DNA of 64,000 nt from Clostridium sp. Marseille-P3244. GTDB lineage: Bacteria > Bacillota > Clostridia > Lachnospirales > Lachnospiraceae. The position numbers and the translations under genes were made by a program. The notes under the pieces are model-generated. The model ran no database searches and was not told where the DNA came from. It saw only the letters and a program-made list of their open reading frames with translations. Of the stretch, positions 62,935 to 64,000 are shown piece after piece. Every line of letters begins with the position of its first letter. The stretch's first letter is position 1. The stretch lies in contig NZ_LT635549.1 in the NCBI RefSeq assembly GCF_900120155.1, forward strand, positions 2,388,688 to 2,452,687, in the 5' to 3' direction.

Positions 62935-63633
62935 CTATACGCCGCCGAAACGCCGGTGTCTGTGATTGTATTCTTCAATAGCCTTTTCCAGTTCTTCTTT
63001 CGTAAAGTCCGGCCACGGCACATCCGTAAAATAAAACTCTGAGTAAGCCAGCTGCCACAGCAGGTAATTGGAAAGTCTCTGCTCACCGCTTGTCCGGATC
63101 AGAAGATCCGGATCCGGTATATCATGGGTATCCAGGTAGGACTCGAAAACTGCCTCGTCGATCTTTCCCGGCTCCAGCTTTCCTTCCACACAGTCTGCCG
63201 CCATCTTTCTGGCCGCCCGCACCAGTTCATCCCTGCTGCCGTAATTCAGCGCAATGGTAAAATTCAGCCCGCCGTTGTTTACTGTGGACGCCTCCAGCTC
63301 CTGTATCCGGCTCTTGATATCCTCATCCAGAGGCGTGATATCACCGATGACCCGGATCTTCATATCATTTTTGGCCGCTGTCTTCAGACAGGTCTTCATA
63401 TAATTGCGCAGCAGGCCCATCAGCGCGGCGACCTCACTGTCCGGCCGGCTCCAGTTCTCTGTAGAAAAGGCGTAGACCGTCAGATATTTAATGCCCATCC
63501 GCCAGGCTTCCTCGCAGATCCGCTCCACATTTTTGCTTCCCTGGGCATGGCCGTAATTTCTCGGCATTCCCTTTGCCCTGGCCCACCGGCCGTTTCCGTC
63601 TAATATGATCGCAATATGCTGCGGTACTTTCAT
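62935..63633 (-). CDS. uppS: Isoprenyl transferase (undecaprenyl-diphosphate synthase)
   Basis: It makes the C55 lipid carrier for peptidoglycan. The 232-residue protein starts MKVPQHIAIILDGNGRWARA, with the Mg-binding Asp in DGNGRW. TVYAFSTENWSRP and DLLIRTSGEQRLSNYLLWQL, followed by AYSEFYFTDV, complete the family motifs. It is 11 nt before cdsA. Confidence 0.97.
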   Translation of the reverse strand: MKVPQHIAIILDGNGRWARAKGMPRNYGHAQGSKNVERICEEAWRMGIKYLTVYAFSTENWSRPDSEVAALMGLLRNYMKTCLKTAAKNDMKIRVIGDITPLDEDIKSRIQELEASTVNNGGLNFTIALNYGSRDELVRAARKMAADCVEGKLEPGKIDEAVFESYLDTHDIPDPDLLIRTSGEQRLSNYLLWQLAYSEFYFTDVPWPDFTKEELEKAIEEYNHRHRRFGGV

Positions 63634-63678
63634 TCTTTCTCCCTCTCAGATATTTTATTACTATTATTACCATTCGAT

Positions 63679-63710
63679 ACAAAAGGGAGCTTGAAATACA
63701 AAGCCCCCTT
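63679..63710 (-). terminator. Terminator-like hairpin between frr and uppS
   Basis: On the minus strand GGGGGCTT and AAGCTCCC (one G-U pair) form an 8-bp stem with an 8-nt loop, followed by TTTTG. It may reduce read-through into uppS. Confidence 0.6.
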
Positions 63711-63816
63711 CTGATATTTCCCCAGTGGTTCTTCACAGAATGTCCCTGGCGCGGCAGATCTTTCCCCGGGCCGGCCGGGCCTCATTTCTTAAAGTTCCGG
63801 TTATACAGAATTCCGG

Positions 63817-64000
63817 TTATACCGTCATGATCTCTTTAGATTTTGCTTCGACCATCTTGTCGATCTTCTCAATGTACTTATCTGTGATCTTCTGAAGCTC
63901 GTCTTCCAGATCCTTGATCCCGTCCTCCGAGATCTCGGTCCCTTTCAGCTTCTTAAACGCCACATTGCCGTCTCTGCGGATATTGCGGACAGCTACCTTG
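63817..64000 (-). CDS. frr: Ribosome recycling factor, 3' part (5' end outside window)
   Basis: The visible reading [20 protein letters not shown] and the end [14 protein letters not shown] are the Frr C-terminus. About 61 codons are inside the window and the rest lies beyond the right edge. Frr with EF-G splits the terminated ribosome. It is the expected neighbour of uppS. Confidence 0.95.
   Translation of the reverse strand, partial: KVAVRNIRRDGNVAFKKLKGTEISEDGIKDLEDELQKITDKYIEKIDKMVEAKSKEIMTV

Noticed and set aside
63488-63736. Minus-strand frame overlapping the uppS start
   Set aside because: It is in another frame than uppS, covers the terminator hairpin and has no family likeness.
1-64000. 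CRISPR arrays, rRNA or tRNA genes
   Set aside because: No evenly spaced repeats and no rRNA or tRNA signatures were seen on either strand.

Overview
The window looks like a chromosome segment of a gut-type Firmicute, most likely a Lachnospiraceae member (inference). The grounds are a moderately high G+C, the conserved frr-uppS-cdsA-dxr-rseP run, a complete-type anaerobic (cbi) cobalamin pathway, a VanG-type ligase, a low-G+C LXG/TipC locus, and IS30, IS3 and IS256 elements. Nearly all host genes are on the minus strand; proB and a small low-G+C cluster near 46 kb are the exceptions.

Region 1 (1-18,995, minus) is one long cobalamin operon. Reading 5' to 3' it has cobO, then a cobalamin riboswitch inside the transcript, then cbiM-cbiN-cbiQ-cbiO (cobalt uptake), cbiK (cobalt chelatase), four genes not obviously needed for B12 (GNAT, VOC, Bcp peroxiredoxin, DUF1648), then cbiD-cbiL-cbiF-cbiH-cbiET-cbiA-cobT-cobS-cbiB-cobD-cbiP-hemC. 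Most junctions overlap or are tightly spaced. cbiC, cbiG, cbiJ and cobU are not in the window and could lie beyond its left edge.

Region 2 (19,070-24,014) is a mobile island between cobO and the NlpC genes. It holds an IS30-type element and an IS3-type element with a programmed frameshift. An IS256-type element sits exactly over the stop codon of the IS3 orfB and carries a 9-bp target duplication. A 14-bp direct repeat and a 17-bp inverted repeat bracket the island.

Region 3 (24-33 kb) has two tandem secreted coiled-coil NlpC/P60 hydrolases with related promoters, then gltD and gltB (glutamate synthase) with twin palindromic sites upstream of the gltB promoter.

Region 4 (33-42.6 kb) has a CPBP protease, an AlaX-type editing protein, argS, a ~800-bp non-coding stretch with a 330-bp imperfect palindrome and further hairpins, corA, ppk1 and a PIN-PhoH ATPase.

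Region 5 (42.8-51.9 kb) is accessory-rich. It has a vanG-vanXY-racemase cluster without visible regulators, a candidate type I toxin-antitoxin module, a dicarboxylate symporter, and an LXG toxin locus (two small helper genes, a frameshifted TelC-like toxin, and a TipC-like lipoprotein), followed by a LysR regulator.

Region 6 (52-64 kb) has proB (plus), a 70-bp perfect palindrome, carB-carA, a transglutaminase-like protein, a SpoIID-like protein, rseP, dxr, cdsA, uppS and the 3' end of frr. These serve arginine/pyrimidine supply, isoprenoid and lipid precursors, and membrane proteolysis.
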